Assembly: GCF_900108585.1 (NCBI RefSeq)
Contig: NZ_UESZ01000001.1
Span: 3,348,001-3,412,000 of the forward strand
Direction of reading: 5' to 3'
Source of the DNA: Branchiibius hedensis
GTDB taxonomy: Bacteria > Actinomycetota > Actinomycetes > Actinomycetales > Dermatophilaceae
DNA: 64,000 bases
Part shown: one piece after another, positions 8,801 to 16,483 of the stretch
How positions within the stretch are numbered: position 1 is the stretch's first letter
Layout of the letters: every line of letters starts with the position of its first letter
The notes under the pieces: generated by a model
The model's database searches: none
Seen by the model: the letters and a program-made list of their open reading frames with translations, nothing else
Told to the model about the DNA's origin: nothing
Program-made: the position numbers and the translations under genes

Positions 8801-10363
8801 TCAGGAGAACCCCAGTCGCGCCAGCGGCTCGACCAGCTCCTGCTCCTCATACGACAGGTGTGAAAGAAGGGTGTCACTGAGCAGATCGAGGGCGTCTTGC
8901 AGCCGGTCCGGACCATCGGGCTCGCTGACGAACGCCACGAGGGCCTGATCGACACCGTCGAGCACGCCGTGGATCACCCGGTGCTCCTCCTCCAGCCGGT
9001 CGATGACCGGATCCAGCGACGGTTGAGCAGAGCGCAGGTGCGGTAAGACGCTCACGTCCTCGATCGTGTGGTGCGTCGTGACGACCCGGCAGTATTGAGC
9101 GCAGTAGACCCCAGCGGTCCAGTTGTTCTGTCGCATGGTGGATTCGTTGATGGCAGAACGAGCTTCGGCAACATCGAGCTGACCGGCGATCACCTGGTCG
9201 ACGATGCCGCGAAGTTGCTCCAACTCCTGACGCAGTTGATCGTGGATGTCGACCAGGTGCTGTCCGCTCGCCTGCTCGTGCGCGGTGTAGAGCCGCGTCG
9301 GATCGGCCGCTGGGCGATGCGGCCGGGTCGACTCGTCCCACGGCTGCTCGGTGGAGCGACGGGTCACCGGCGCCGGCGTGGGTACGACGGTCAGCGGCGA
9401 CGCCTCGATCGTCGCCTTCGCGCGTGGAGCGGTGGGCAGTGCATCGGTCAGTGAACCCAACGCCAGCGGTTCCTCTGGAGACGAAGAGCGCTCTGCGGCA
9501 ACGAGTTCGCGCACCCCGGGTGCCACCTCACCGGCGAACCGGCGAATGGTGTCGGGGTCATCGGAGGCCAGGATGTAGGTGGACATACCGCTGTCCACCG
9601 TCAGCTCGGCCAGTTGCTCGACCCACTCCCGGGCCGAACCGGTGGGGAAGCCGTCGTTGCTGCCGAAACGGCCCATGATGTTGTAGAGCCTCGTGATCTC
9701 GGACGGAGAGCGTCCCGCGGCGATGGCAGCCTGGTCGATGGCCAGGTTCATGTCGTCGAGAACGTCCGGCGTGGCGTACGACGAACTGGGCAGCCAGCCG
9801 TCCGCCAACTGGCCGGTAATGCGCAGCATGCGCGGTTTGTAGGCGCCGATCCAGATGCCGATGCGGTGCACTGGCGCTGGTCCAGGGCGAATCCCCCTGA
9901 CGTCGTAGTGCGTTCCGGGGTGTTGTACAGCCGGCCCACCGATCGGGCCCCAGATTCCGCGGATGACCTCGATGCCCTCGACCAAGGCATCCACAGACTG
10001 TTTCGCGGTGCGGGTTGGCCCGCCGGCGGCTTTGATCGCGTCCTGGAAACCGCCTGATCCCAGACCCAGTTCGACACGCCCACCGGACAACACGTCCAGG
10101 GTGGCCGCCGACCGGGCCAGGACGACGGGTGGTCGCAACGGCAGATTCGCGACGTTAGGTGAGACGTGCACGCGCTGGGTACGCGCCGCGATCACGGACA
10201 GCAGGGTCCACGCGTCAAGCATCGGCGAGTAGGGGTGGTCCTGCACGCTGACCAGGTCGAGCCCGACGTCCTCCGCGAGCAGCGCGAGATCGACGACCCG
10301 CTGGGCGTTGGAAGCGTCCGGGGTGGGGAACAGGCCGAACTTCAGTTCGTGTCCGTAGTCCAT
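8801..10363 (-). CDS. LLM-class F420/flavin-dependent oxidoreductase fused to a hemerythrin-like domain
   Basis: A 520-residue two-domain protein. Residues 1-290 form a bacterial-luciferase-like TIM barrel (K-F-G-L-F-P-T-P at the start, S-G-G-R-V-E-L-G-L-G-S-G, A-D-G-W-L-P-S), typical of F420-dependent LLM oxidoreductases. A Pro/Thr-rich linker (about 300-365) leads to a hemerythrin HHE domain from residue 369, with H-L-V-D-I-H, H-H-T-I-E-D, E-E-E-H and H-L-S-Y-E-E as likely di-iron ligands. Start ATG 10363 follows a perfect AGGAGG. The open frame runs on to 11614, but that stretch is antisense to the next gene and is not coding. The fusion suggests hydride-transfer chemistry tied to O2 or NO sensing; that is inference. 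Confidence 0.85.
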   Translation of the reverse strand: MDYGHELKFGLFPTPDASNAQRVVDLALLAEDVGLDLVSVQDHPYSPMLDAWTLLSVIAARTQRVHVSPNVANLPLRPPVVLARSAATLDVLSGGRVELGLGSGGFQDAIKAAGGPTRTAKQSVDALVEGIEVIRGIWGPIGGPAVQHPGTHYDVRGIRPGPAPVHRIGIWIGAYKPRMLRITGQLADGWLPSSSYATPDVLDDMNLAIDQAAIAAGRSPSEITRLYNIMGRFGSNDGFPTGSAREWVEQLAELTVDSGMSTYILASDDPDTIRRFAGEVAPGVRELVAAERSSSPEEPLALGSLTDALPTAPRAKATIEASPLTVVPTPAPVTRRSTEQPWDESTRPHRPAADPTRLYTAHEQASGQHLVDIHDQLRQELEQLRGIVDQVIAGQLDVAEARSAINESTMRQNNWTAGVYCAQYCRVVTTHHTIEDVSVLPHLRSAQPSLDPVIDRLEEEHRVIHGVLDGVDQALVAFVSEPDGPDRLQDALDLLSDTLLSHLSYEEQELVEPLARLGFS

Positions 10364-10489
10364 GAATCTCCTCCTATCCACAGCGTAGGGCTGTCGGTTC
10401 CAGCCGGTCAGCTGAGCGGTGAAAGGAGCGCGTGGGAGGATTGAGTCATCGGCGCTCGCACCGGCGCGGCGCCCAGCCGAGGAGTGCTC

Positions 10490-11608
10490 ATGTTGCACGT
10501 TGACATCCCGTCCGTCGCCACCATCCGCCAGCTGGCTGAGGTGCAAGCGCCAGGTTGTGTCTCCATCTATCTGCCCACTGGCACGCTGCCCTCTGATGCT
10601 GCCCAGGCACGGATCGAACTGAAGAACGCTCGCGACGAGGCCGTGGGGATCCTGCGTGAGGCGGAGTTGGAACGAGGCCGGCTCGGGTTGATCACCGAGG
10701 CCCTGGATGACTTGATCGATGACGAGAACTTCTGGATCTATCAAGCCCGTTCGCTCGCGGTGTTCGTCGACGGCGACCACCTCACGAGCTTCCGGCTGCC
10801 CAACGAATTGTCTTCTCGGGTGGACGTTTCCGATCGGTTCTTGCTCAAGCCGCTGCTGCGCACGGTGACCTTCGCGCAGACTGCGTTCGTGTTGGCGCTG
10901 TCCCAGAACGCGGCGCGACTGGTCGAGATCGTGCCGGACACGGCCGCGGAGACGGTCACGGTGCCGGACCTGCCGACGGATGCCGCGTCGTACGTCGGGA
11001 AGTCCTCGATCAAGGACCGCGCGCCCGTTCGGCGGCTGCAGGGCTCGGAGGGCCAGAAGGTGCGGCTGCGGCAGTATGCGCGCGGCGTGGACCAGGCACT
11101 GCGTCCGCTGCTCACCGGCTCCGGGATCCCGTTGATCCTGGCGACGACGCAGCCGCTGGACGGCATCTACCGGTCGGTGAACAGTTACCAGGGTTTGGCG
11201 CCGCGCTCGATCGAGGGCAATCCCGAGGACCTCAGCGACCAGCAGCTCGCCGAAGCGGCCCGCCCGATCCTGGATGAGATCTACGCCCAACAGGTGCAGG
11301 ATTTCAACGACCGGTTCGCGACGTTTGCCTCGCAGGGCCGGGCGATCACCGACCTCAGCGACATCGCCCGGGCGGCGACGGCCGGGGCGATCGACGTCAT
11401 CGCGTTCGACATCGATGCCGTGGTGAACGGAACGGTCGACGAGCAAGGAGCCATCGCGATCGAGGACGCGGACACCGCCGAGAACTATGGCGTGGTCGAC
11501 GAAATCGTCCGTCGTGCAGTGCGCGCCGACGCCGGGGTACTCGCCGTACGCGCGGCTGACCTTCCGGCCCAGACGCCGGCGGCGGCGCTTTTGCGGTTCA
11601 CGCTGTAG
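10490..11608 (+). CDS. baeRF-like (bacterial archaeo-eukaryotic release factor family) protein
   Basis: A 372-residue protein with the layout of bacterial eRF1-like proteins: an N-terminal region with V-S-I-Y-L-P-T, a middle part with F-V-D-G-D, and a C-terminal eL30-like part where V-D-E-I-V-R-R-A-V-R-A-D-A-G-V-L-A-V-R resembles the last eRF1 domain. Members are thought to act in ribosome rescue or stress responses but few have been studied. ATG 10490 has GAGGAG just upstream; GTG 10484 is an alternative. Divergent from the LLM-hemerythrin gene, with which it may share a stress-related promoter region (10364-10489). Confidence 0.62.
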   Translation: MLHVDIPSVATIRQLAEVQAPGCVSIYLPTGTLPSDAAQARIELKNARDEAVGILREAELERGRLGLITEALDDLIDDENFWIYQARSLAVFVDGDHLTSFRLPNELSSRVDVSDRFLLKPLLRTVTFAQTAFVLALSQNAARLVEIVPDTAAETVTVPDLPTDAASYVGKSSIKDRAPVRRLQGSEGQKVRLRQYARGVDQALRPLLTGSGIPLILATTQPLDGIYRSVNSYQGLAPRSIEGNPEDLSDQQLAEAARPILDEIYAQQVQDFNDRFATFASQGRAITDLSDIARAATAGAIDVIAFDIDAVVNGTVDEQGAIAIEDADTAENYGVVDEIVRRAVRADAGVLAVRAADLPAQTPAAALLRFTL

Positions 11609-11615
11609 GACCAAC

Positions 11616-11954
11616 TCAGCCCTTCATCGCGCTGGTCGTGCAGTCCTTGGTGGCGTCGGTCAGCAAGGTCTCGTCCTTGTCGTCGGCTTTGGTGCTCTTG
11701 TCGCCGGAGGCCATCGCCTTGAGGGTCTGCGTCGTGGCCTTGTCGTAGATCTTGTCGACCGTGCACGAGGAGATCTTGTCGATCATGTCGCCACCGGCGG
11801 AGGCGTCCGCGCCCAGCGACGTCTTGAGCAGCTTGCTGTAGCCGGACTTCACATCGGCCTTGGCCGGCTTGTCGTCACCACCACCGCACGCGGCGAGGGT
11901 GACCGGTGTAGCGACCAGCATGGAGACGGCAGCGAAACGGGACAGCTTCTTCAT
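11616..11954 (-). CDS. small secreted lipoprotein of unknown function
   Basis: A 112-residue precursor. The signal MKKLSRFAAVSMLVATPV ends in the lipobox L-A-A-C (Cys23), so the mature protein should be lipid-anchored on the outer face of the membrane. The mature 90 residues are rich in Lys, Asp, Thr and Ser and contain two cysteines (S-S-C-T and K-D-C-T) likely to form a disulfide. GGAGGAAAACCTG precedes the ATG. It resembles DUF-type actinobacterial lipoproteins but no domain is recognised. It converges on the baeRF gene with a 7-nt gap. Confidence 0.72.
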   Translation of the reverse strand: MKKLSRFAAVSMLVATPVTLAACGGGDDKPAKADVKSGYSKLLKTSLGADASAGGDMIDKISSCTVDKIYDKATTQTLKAMASGDKSTKADDKDETLLTDATKDCTTSAMKG

Positions 11955-12067
11955 CAGGTTTTCCTCCGAGCGGGCAGGGTATGGAACCCGGCGTTGCGTT
12001 CGGCCGCGAGGGTTTGCGACCGATCGAAACGCTATCTGTGCCGAGCCTGTGCGACCTAGTGGGCGGA

Positions 12068-12087
12068 TGTCGGGACTTCCCCCGACA
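12068..12087. terminator. short hairpin downstream of the epimerase gene
   Basis: TGTCGGG (12068-12074) pairs with CCCGACA (12081-12087) across a 6-nt loop. It lies 8 nt beyond the stop of the leftward epimerase gene and could end that transcript. No T-run follows, so an intrinsic terminator is only possible. Confidence 0.3.
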
Positions 12088-12094
12088 CAGCCGA

Positions 12095-13177
12095 TTACTC
12101 CAAGATCCGATCCACACTACTACCGGGCAGGTCGGCCAGGTGAATCTGGTTGCTCTGCAATGCCATTCCGCCCCGTACTGCACTACTCGCGAACCACCAG
12201 GGCGCGTCGAGGTCGCTGACGACGCTCGTCCCGTACGCCGCCACCAGGCTGGCCGCGGCCCCCACCCCGATCTCGGACTCCATCATGCAACCGACCATGG
12301 TGGCGATGCCCTCGGACTTCGCCAGCTCGAGCAGGGTGCCGGCCGCCAGGAGGCCGCCGCACTTGGCCAACTTCACGTTGACCATGTCGGCCGCCCGATG
12401 CCGGATGACGGTGACGAGATCGTGCACGCTGAAGACAGCCTCGTCCGCCAGGATCGGCAACTCGACCCGGTCGCTGACCCAGGCCAGTCCTTCGATGTCG
12501 AGACGGCGCACCGGTTGCTCTACCAACTCGATGCGCAGATCAGCATCCTCCAGACCGCGGATCGCCCGGACCGCTTCGCGTGGCGTCCAGCCCTGATTGG
12601 CGTCGAGGCGGATCGTGACGTCCGGACCGACGGCGTCGCGGATGGCCTTGACCCGGGCGACGTCCTGCTCAGCAGTGCCGGTGCCCACCTTTGCCTTGAG
12701 CACCGAAAATCCCTCCGCCGCACGCGCTTTCGCTGCAGCGGCCAACTCATCGACGGTGCCCGCGGCGAGGGTCACGTCGGTTTCCACCGTGGTGGCTGCG
12801 CTGCCGCCGAGCAATTGCACCAGCGGGATCCCGGCGACCCGTGCCGCAAGATCATGCAGGGCGACATCCACGGCGCAGATCGCTGCCTCGTTGCCCGCGA
12901 CGGCGCCGCGCACGCGGTGGATCAGGTCGACGTACGCCCGGGGGTCCTGGCCGATCAGTAGTGGCGCCAGCAGTTCCTCGACGCACGCCTGACTACCCGG
13001 GATGGATGCTCCGGTGACCTGCCAGATCTGCGGCGCCTCGCCGTACCCCGTCCTGCCTTCGTCGTCGGTGATGGTGACCAGCAGGGAGTCGGAGGTCGTG
13101 GTGCGGCGCAAGGCGGTGACGAAGGGCGTGTGCAGAGGCGAACGCAGGATCGAGGTGTTGACGTCGGTGATGACCAC
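12095..13177 (-). CDS. L-Ala-D/L-Glu epimerase-type dipeptide epimerase (enolase superfamily)
   Basis: A 360-residue member of the muconate-lactonizing subgroup. Catalytic positions are all present: Lys161 and Lys163 in K-A-K-V-G, metal ligands Asp192 (L-D-A-N-Q-G), Glu220 (L-V-E-Q-P) and Asp245 (L-A-D-E), and Lys269 (V-N-V-K-L-A-K). Asp322-Leu-Asp324 matches the DxD that in characterised L-Ala-D/L-Glu epimerases binds the dipeptide amino group, and the numbering is offset by one from the Bacillus enzyme as I recall it. This points to recycling of murein dipeptides. GTG start 13177, weak ribosome site. It is 42 nt downstream of the ALDH gene, so it may be read from the same transcript. Confidence 0.78.
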   Translation of the reverse strand: MVITDVNTSILRSPLHTPFVTALRRTTTSDSLLVTITDDEGRTGYGEAPQIWQVTGASIPGSQACVEELLAPLLIGQDPRAYVDLIHRVRGAVAGNEAAICAVDVALHDLAARVAGIPLVQLLGGSAATTVETDVTLAAGTVDELAAAAKARAAEGFSVLKAKVGTGTAEQDVARVKAIRDAVGPDVTIRLDANQGWTPREAVRAIRGLEDADLRIELVEQPVRRLDIEGLAWVSDRVELPILADEAVFSVHDLVTVIRHRAADMVNVKLAKCGGLLAAGTLLELAKSEGIATMVGCMMESEIGVGAAASLVAAYGTSVVSDLDAPWWFASSAVRGGMALQSNQIHLADLPGSSVDRILE

Positions 13178-13219
13178 AAACCCGACGGTATCGCCGGGCT
13201 TGCGCTCACCGGTGGCGGG

Positions 13220-14731
13220 CTACTGCTTCTTCAGGAACTGGTTGGCGCGCCCGTGCAACGTCAGGATCAGCGAACCCCACAGCTTGTCCTCGGTCGGCCC
13301 ACGGTCGAAGGAGGTCACGTTGAGCGCGGCCGGCATCAGTTGCTTCACGACCGACTTGGGCTGAGCGAATTCGCGCAGGCCGTCCTCACCGTGGATCCGG
13401 CCGATGCCGGACTGGCCAACGCCGCCGAACGGCAGCGACGGGATGGCGGCGTAGACGAGTACGGCGTTGACGGCGGTCATGCCCGAGCGCACCTTGTCGG
13501 CGATCCAGGTGCCGTTCTTCTTGCTGAACACCGCTGAACCCAGGCCGTATTCGCTGGCGTTGGTCAGGTCGATCGCCTCCTGGGCGGAGGTGACCTTGCG
13601 GACCGTGATCGTCGGGCCGAACGTCTCGTCGGTCACCGCCAGAGCATCTTCAGGTACGTCGACCAGCACCGTGGCGGGGATGAAACCGTCGGTGACCTCG
13701 CCACCGGTGAGCGCTTTGCCACCCCGGGCGATGGCGTCGTCGATGTGCTTGCGGATGACCTCGACCTGGGCGGGCATGGTCATCGGGCCGTAGTTGACGC
13801 CGGGTTGGACGGCCTTGGCCCGCTCGACCAGTTTGTCGACGAAGCGGTCGTAGACCTTCTCGTGCACATACGCGCGTTCGATGCCGATGCAGGTCTGACC
13901 GGCGTTCCAGAAGGCACCCCAGGCGGCAGCCTCGGCGGCCTTGTCCACGTCGGCGTCCGCGTCGACGATGATCGAGTCCTTGCCGCCGGCCTCGATGACC
14001 ACCGGGGTCAGCGTCTCGGCGCAGGCGGCCAGTACCTTCTTGCCGGTCCTGGTGGAGCCGGTGAAGGCAAGTTTGTCGACGCCGCTGGTGCACAGGGCAT
14101 TTCCGGTCTCACCGAAGCCACGCACGATCTGCAGGACGTCGTGGTCGGGCAGTACCTCGTGGAAGGCGTCGACCAGCCAGGTGCCGATCGCGGGGCTGAA
14201 CTCCGAGGGCTTGAAGACGACGGTGTTGCCCGCCGCGAGGGCATAGGCAATCGAGCCCATGGGGGTGAAGACCGGGTAGTTCCACGGGCCGATGACTCCG
14301 ACGACGCCACGCGGCAGGTACTCCACGGTCGCGCGCTGGTTGACCATGACCAGACCACTGGAGACGTGCCGCTTGCCGAGCACCTTCTTGGCGTGCTTGG
14401 TCGCCCACGCGAGGTGCTCGATGGCCATGCCGACCTCGAGGGCGGCGTCACCGTGCGGTTTACCGGTCTCGGCGTAGACGACGTCGGCGAGCTGGTTCAT
14501 CCGGCGAGCCAGGACGGCGCGCCACTGGTCGAGGTATTTGCCGCGGCCCTTGAAACCAAGGCCGGCCCACCAGTCGGCAGCTTCGCGGGCACGCTCCACC
14601 GCAGCCTGCACTGCGGCCGCGTCGTCGATCGGATACGTCGCGTAGACGTCGCCGGTGGTGGGGTTGTAGCTGTCGAAGGTCTTCGGCTGCTCGTCGGTCG
14701 TGGTGACGGGAGCGTCGGCGGTCAGGGTCAT
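13220..14731 (-). CDS. aldehyde dehydrogenase, paired with GMC oxidoreductase
   Basis: A 503-residue NAD(P)-dependent ALDH. Key residues are Asn151 (G-P-W-N-Y-P), Glu247 (V-I-E-A-G-G-K-D) and the nucleophile Cys281 (N-A-G-Q-T-C-I-G). It oxidises an aldehyde to the acid. Its ATG overlaps the stop of the upstream GMC gene by 4 bp (ATGA), so the two are almost certainly coupled: alcohol to aldehyde by the GMC enzyme, aldehyde to acid here. The pair looks superficially like BetA/BetB, but nothing specific identifies choline or betaine aldehyde as substrate. The C-terminus is longer than usual and basic. Confidence 0.85.
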   Translation of the reverse strand: MTLTADAPVTTTDEQPKTFDSYNPTTGDVYATYPIDDAAAVQAAVERAREAADWWAGLGFKGRGKYLDQWRAVLARRMNQLADVVYAETGKPHGDAALEVGMAIEHLAWATKHAKKVLGKRHVSSGLVMVNQRATVEYLPRGVVGVIGPWNYPVFTPMGSIAYALAAGNTVVFKPSEFSPAIGTWLVDAFHEVLPDHDVLQIVRGFGETGNALCTSGVDKLAFTGSTRTGKKVLAACAETLTPVVIEAGGKDSIIVDADADVDKAAEAAAWGAFWNAGQTCIGIERAYVHEKVYDRFVDKLVERAKAVQPGVNYGPMTMPAQVEVIRKHIDDAIARGGKALTGGEVTDGFIPATVLVDVPEDALAVTDETFGPTITVRKVTSAQEAIDLTNASEYGLGSAVFSKKNGTWIADKVRSGMTAVNAVLVYAAIPSLPFGGVGQSGIGRIHGEDGLREFAQPKSVVKQLMPAALNVTSFDRGPTEDKLWGSLILTLHGRANQFLKKQ

Positions 14732-16314
14732 CGAGCGTCCTTTCGGATCAGGTCGGCAGCCTTCTCGCCGACCATGATGGTGGGTGCGTTGGTGTTGCCG
14801 CGGGGGACCATCGGCATCACGGATGCGTCTGCGATACGGAGGTTTTCGACACCGCGGACTTTCAGGGAGGGATCGACGACGGCATCTTCGCCGTCGCCCA
14901 TGGCGCAGGTGCCGACCGGGTGGTAGAGCGTCTGGGTGTAGGCGCGGATGTGTGCGGTCAGCTCTTCGTCGCTCGGATCACTGCTGGCTGGTCGGGCCGC
15001 CCCCGCGAGGTATTGCGCGAACGGTCCACTCCGAGCGATGTCGATGGCCCGCCGGCAACCGGCGAGCATGGCGTCGAGGTCGGTCTGGTCGTCGTAGTAC
15101 GCCGGATCCATCGTCGGCGCCCAGCGCGGGTCCGTCGAGCGCAGCCGCAACGTCCCGCGGCTGGCGACGTTCACCAGTGTCGGCGCAGTGGTGACGGAGC
15201 GGACGTTGGGTTCGTTGAGTCCGTTGTTGTAGAACGACGTCGGTGCGACGTGGATCTGGATGTCCGGGGCCGCCAGACCGTCGCGACTGGTGAAGAAGGC
15301 GCCGCCCTCACCGATGTTCGACGACAGCGGGCCACGACCACCGACGAGTGCTTTGCCCAGGTTGACCATGTTCTGCATGGCAGCCGGATCGTCGGCGCCC
15401 CTGGTCCGCCAGATGATCGGGACCGCCGGGTGGTCGTGCAGGTTCTCCCCCACGCCCGGGAGATCGACAGCCACGTCAATATCCAACTCCCGCAGGTGAT
15501 TTGCCGGGCCGATGCCGGAGAGCAGGAGAAGCTGGGGCGAGTTGACGGCGCCGCCGGACAGGATGACTTCGCGATCGGCGTACGCCGTGTGCTCGTCTCT
15601 GCCGGTCAGGTAGGCCACGCCGGTGGCCCGCTGACCGTCCAGCACCACACGGGTCGCCAGGGCACCGGTCCGGATGGTGAGGTTCGGGCGCTTGCGGGCC
15701 GGCTCGAGGTAGGCCTTCCAGGTGGACCAGCGCTTCCCTTTCTTGCAGGTCACTTGGTACAGGCCGGCGCCCTCCTGGCCCGCACCGTTGAAGTCGTCGT
15801 TGCGTTTGAGGCCGGAGGCGATCGCCGATTCGACCCAGGCGGTCGTCAACGGGAAGGTGTATCGGCGGTCCTCGACCCACAGGGGTCCGGCGTTGCCGTG
15901 GTACTCGTCGTGGATGCTCTGGTTGTCTTCGGCCTTGATGAAGTAGGGCAGCACCTCGTCGTATCCCCAACCAGCACAGCCGAATTCGTCCCGCCACGTG
16001 TCGTAGTCGAGATGGTTGCCGCGGATGTAGATCATCGCGTTCATTGAGGAGCAGCCACCGAGGGCCTTCATCCGGGGCCAGTAGGTCGGACGGCCCTCGA
16101 GCTGCTTCTGGGAGGTGGTCGTGTAGTTCCAGTCCCACTTGGTTTTGAAGAGCGATGTGAACGCCGCCGGGATGGTGATCTCGTCGGCATCCGGTTCGGG
16201 ACCGGCCTCCAGCAGCAGGACGCGGACTGCCGGATCCTCGGTGAGGCGGGCGGCGATGACCGCTCCGGCGCTGCCACCGCCCACGATGACGTAGTCGAAC
16301 GATTCGTTGCCCAT
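14728..16314 (-). CDS. GMC family FAD oxidoreductase (alcohol/choline dehydrogenase-like), copy 1
   Basis: A 528-residue glucose-methanol-choline oxidoreductase. The FAD-binding G-G-G-S-A-G is at residues 12-17, L-L-L-E-A-G-P follows, the second signature G-G-A-V-N-S-P-Q-L-L-L-L-S-G-I-G-P lies mid-protein and the C-terminal catalytic His is in Y-H-P-V-G-T-C-A-M-G. It oxidises a primary alcohol at the membrane or in the cytosol. First gene of a leftward GMC-ALDH unit (4-bp overlap), with the epimerase downstream. About 170 nt separate its start from the APC permease stop; that gap holds the dispersed repeat at 16394-16459. Confidence 0.87.
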   Translation of the reverse strand: MGNESFDYVIVGGGSAGAVIAARLTEDPAVRVLLLEAGPEPDADEITIPAAFTSLFKTKWDWNYTTTSQKQLEGRPTYWPRMKALGGCSSMNAMIYIRGNHLDYDTWRDEFGCAGWGYDEVLPYFIKAEDNQSIHDEYHGNAGPLWVEDRRYTFPLTTAWVESAIASGLKRNDDFNGAGQEGAGLYQVTCKKGKRWSTWKAYLEPARKRPNLTIRTGALATRVVLDGQRATGVAYLTGRDEHTAYADREVILSGGAVNSPQLLLLSGIGPANHLRELDIDVAVDLPGVGENLHDHPAVPIIWRTRGADDPAAMQNMVNLGKALVGGRGPLSSNIGEGGAFFTSRDGLAAPDIQIHVAPTSFYNNGLNEPNVRSVTTAPTLVNVASRGTLRLRSTDPRWAPTMDPAYYDDQTDLDAMLAGCRRAIDIARSGPFAQYLAGAARPASSDPSDEELTAHIRAYTQTLYHPVGTCAMGDGEDAVVDPSLKVRGVENLRIADASVMPMVPRGNTNAPTIMVGEKAADLIRKDAR

Positions 16315-16393
16315 GCTGCTCCCGCCGTCGGTGTGACTTACTGCACAGTATGCGCGGGGTTGCTGGGGACGTCACCCGGTCCGGTCACCCCAC

Positions 16394-16459
16394 CTCGCGC
16401 GGGTCTGAATACATGTGGCGGGTTCGCGGCGTCGAAACCGGCCACACGTATCCAAAGTC
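16394..16459. repeat. dispersed imperfect palindrome, copy 1
   Basis: A 66-bp element with dyad symmetry. It contains GGGTCTGAATAC, then CGGGTTCGCG, TCGAAA and CACACGTATCC, ending CAAAGTC. The outer arm G-A-A-T-A-C-A-T-G-T-G is nearly the reverse complement of CACACGTATCC. A second copy in the opposite orientation lies at 42750-42813. It sits between the GMC gene start and the APC permease stop. Confidence 0.65.
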
Positions 16460-16483
16460 GACAGAGGAGCAGGCGGGACGGGG

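Noticed and set aside
10364-11614. Leftward extension of the LLM-hemerythrin frame to a 937-codon protein
   Set aside because: The extra part is antisense to the baeRF gene, rich in Arg/Gly/His as GC-rich shadow frames are, and the true start at 10363 has a perfect AGGAGG.
13220-16314. BetA/BetB choline-to-betaine pair
   Set aside because: GMC-ALDH pairing fits, but no BetI, no choline transporter type and no residue evidence for betaine aldehyde; left as generic.
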